In this document: piece by piece, positions 4,868 to 5,916 of the stretch | Numbering within the stretch: position 1 is the stretch's first letter | Layout of the letters: each line of letters begins with the position of its first letter | NCBI GenBank assembly: GCA_045536015.1 | Contig: JAZSMS010000033.1 | Span: 1-5,916 of the forward strand | Direction: 5' to 3' | Origin: JAZSMS01 sp045536015 | GTDB lineage: Bacteria; Bacillota; Clostridia; Christensenellales; QALW01 | DNA: 5,916 nt | The notes under the pieces: generated by a model | Told to the model about the DNA's origin: nothing | The model's database searches: none | The model's input: the letters and a program-made list of their open reading frames with translations, nothing else | Translations under genes and position numbers: made by a program

Positions 4868-5916
4868 TTTTTCTCCTCCCTAATAAGTTGTTTTGCTTGG
4901 CGCAAGTGCTGAACAAGCGGCTTTCCTGCAGGGCACGAATATGCACAGCAGCCACATTCCATACAGCTCATAGCGCCTAATTTTTTTAATCGTTCGGTAT
5001 CGCCTATTTTTGCCGCCTTTGCAATAAAGGTAGGCGCAAGGCTCATAGGACAAACGCCTGCGCATCTGCCACAGTTAATGCAGGCACTTTCTTTTTTTGT
5101 GCGCGTTTCGGCAAAGGCTAAAATCGAGTTATTCGGTTTGCAAAGCGGTGCCGAAAGCTCGTAAATGGCACTACCCATCATAGGTCCGCCAAAAACTATT
5201 TTCTTAGGCTCTTTGCTAAAGCCGCCGCAAAAGTCAATAATGTCCTGAAGTGTCGTTCCAAGCGGAACGCGTACGTTTACGCCCTTACCCATAGCCGTTC
5301 CGTCAACGGTAAGAGATCGGGTTGTAAGCGGTCTGCCCGTTTTAACGTATCTGGCAAGAATTGCTACGGTGGTTATGTTCATAACAATGCAGCCTACATC
5401 TATCGGAAGTCCGCCCTCGGGAACACGACGTCCCGTTGCCGACAAAATAATCATTTTTTCGGCACCCTGGGGATAGTTAGATTTCATTTTAACAATTTTA
5501 ACGCCGTCACCCGATTGATGATGCGCGTTTGCTATTGCCTGATGCGCATCGGCTATTGCCTTAAGCACCTTTAGCGCTTCGGGCTTGTTGTCTTCAATAG
5601 CAATAATAATGTTTTTAATGCCCAAAAATTCCTTTAAAATATGTACTCCCGAAAGCACATCCCACGAGTTATCAAGTGCTTCGCGATAGTCGACGGTAAT
5701 GTAGGGCTCGCACTCAGCAGCGTTTACGATTATGGTGTCAACAAACTTATCATCTGGAATATTAAGCTTTGCGTGGGTAGGAAAGCCTGCACCGCCCATA
5801 CCTACAAGGCCAGATTCTCTTACTGCTGCCAAAAATTCCTGCTTGTTTGTTATGCTCGGCGGTTTGTTGCCCTCAAAACGAGCCATTTTGCCGTCAGATT
5901 CAATGGTAATTCCTGT
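4864..5916 (-). CDS. rnfC: Rnf complex NADH-binding iron-sulfur subunit RnfC (5' end outside window)
   Basis: RnfC is the peripheral cytoplasmic subunit, related to NuoF and NqrA, that exchanges electrons with NAD(H) through FMN and two [4Fe-4S] clusters. The reading frame is open to the right edge, and 350 residues are visible. A Met at 5886 is internal: family members of about 440 residues carry an N-terminal domain before this point, so roughly 90-100 residues are missing. Numbering from the first visible residue, GLVGMGGAGFPTH (36-48) is the glycine-rich nucleotide/flavin-binding loop, followed by NAAECEPYIT (65-74). Two ferredoxin motifs close the protein: C279-C282-C285-C289 and C318-C321-C324-C328. 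A short Ala/His-rich insertion (about 120-133) comes from a 21-nt tandem repeat. rnfC is the first gene of the usual rnfCDGEAB order, so the operon promoter lies outside the window. It ends in an ATGA overlap with rnfD. Confidence 0.97.
   Translation of the reverse strand, partial: TGITIESDGKMARFEGNKPPSITNKQEFLAAVRESGLVGMGGAGFPTHAKLNIPDDKFVDTIIVNAAECEPYITVDYREALDNSWDVLSGVHILKEFLGIKNIIIAIEDNKPEALKVLKAIADAHQAIANAHHQSGDGVKIVKMKSNYPQGAEKMIILSATGRRVPEGGLPIDVGCIVMNITTVAILARYVKTGRPLTTRSLTVDGTAMGKGVNVRVPLGTTLQDIIDFCGGFSKEPKKIVFGGPMMGSAIYELSAPLCKPNNSILAFAETRTKKESACINCGRCAGVCPMSLAPTFIAKAAKIGDTERLKKLGAMSCMECGCCAYSCPAGKPLVQHLRQAKQLIREEKK
5518..5559 (-). repeat. 21-nt tandem duplication inside rnfC
   Basis: Two adjacent 21-nt units, 5559-5539 and 5538-5518 on the minus strand, match at 17 of 21 positions and encode AIADAHQ followed by AIANAHH. 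The unit length keeps the frame. It lies between the EDNKPEAL segment and the conserved NYPQGAEK segment, a surface region where the family varies in length. It looks like an in-frame duplication that has since diverged. Confidence 0.75.

Noticed and set aside
5884..5886. Met at 5886 as the true rnfC start
   Set aside because: The frame is open to the window edge, and the homologous region in RnfC lies about 100 residues into the protein. No convincing ribosome binding site precedes it.
1208..5916. Na+-translocating NADH:quinone reductase (Nqr) operon
   Set aside because: RnfD, G, E and A resemble NqrB, C, D and E, but the ferredoxin-type RnfB and the RnfC with two 4Fe-4S motifs, and the absence of NqrF/NqrA, identify Rnf.

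Overview
The window looks like a chromosomal segment of an anaerobic Bacillota (Clostridia-type) bacterium. Three things point there: a complete-order rnfCDGEAB cluster, the gene order seen in clostridia and acetogens; the rbgA(ylqF)-rnhB pair typical of Bacillota; and strong GGAGG-type ribosome binding sites with moderate GC content. The species cannot be named from this sequence. Every gene is on the minus strand, so the window reads from right to left.

Right to centre (5916 to 1208): the Rnf ion-translocating ferredoxin:NAD+ oxidoreductase operon. rnfC enters from outside the window, so its 5' end is missing. It is followed by rnfD, rnfG, rnfE, rnfA and rnfB. Junctions are extremely tight: ATGA, TTGA and TAATG overlaps, then gaps of 2 and 15 nt. 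This implies one mRNA with translational coupling. RnfB (ferredoxin side) and RnfC (NAD(H)/FMN side) are the iron-sulfur subunits, RnfD and RnfG carry predicted covalent FMN, and RnfA/RnfE form the membrane pair with the conserved Cys residues. Together they would couple electron flow between ferredoxin and NAD+ to Na+ or H+ movement. The ion cannot be told from sequence by eye.

Centre-left (1207 to 952): a 256-nt non-coding stretch. In rnf reading order it holds five same-orientation DnaA boxes (three perfect TTATCCACA, two with one mismatch) within 95 bp. Next come a good Rho-independent terminator for the rnf mRNA, an almost pure A/T tract, and a sigma-A-like promoter for the next operon. 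The DnaA-box cluster is the most noteworthy part of the window. No dnaA, dnaN or rpmH gene is visible, so it is either an origin in an unusual place or, more likely, a non-origin DnaA-binding (titration or regulatory) locus.

Left (951 to 1): rbgA (ylqF), a circularly permuted GTPase of 50S ribosome assembly. It overlaps by 11 nt the start of rnhB (RNase HII), which runs off the left edge.

Nothing on the plus strand looks like a real gene. No mobile element, CRISPR array, tRNA or rRNA was seen.
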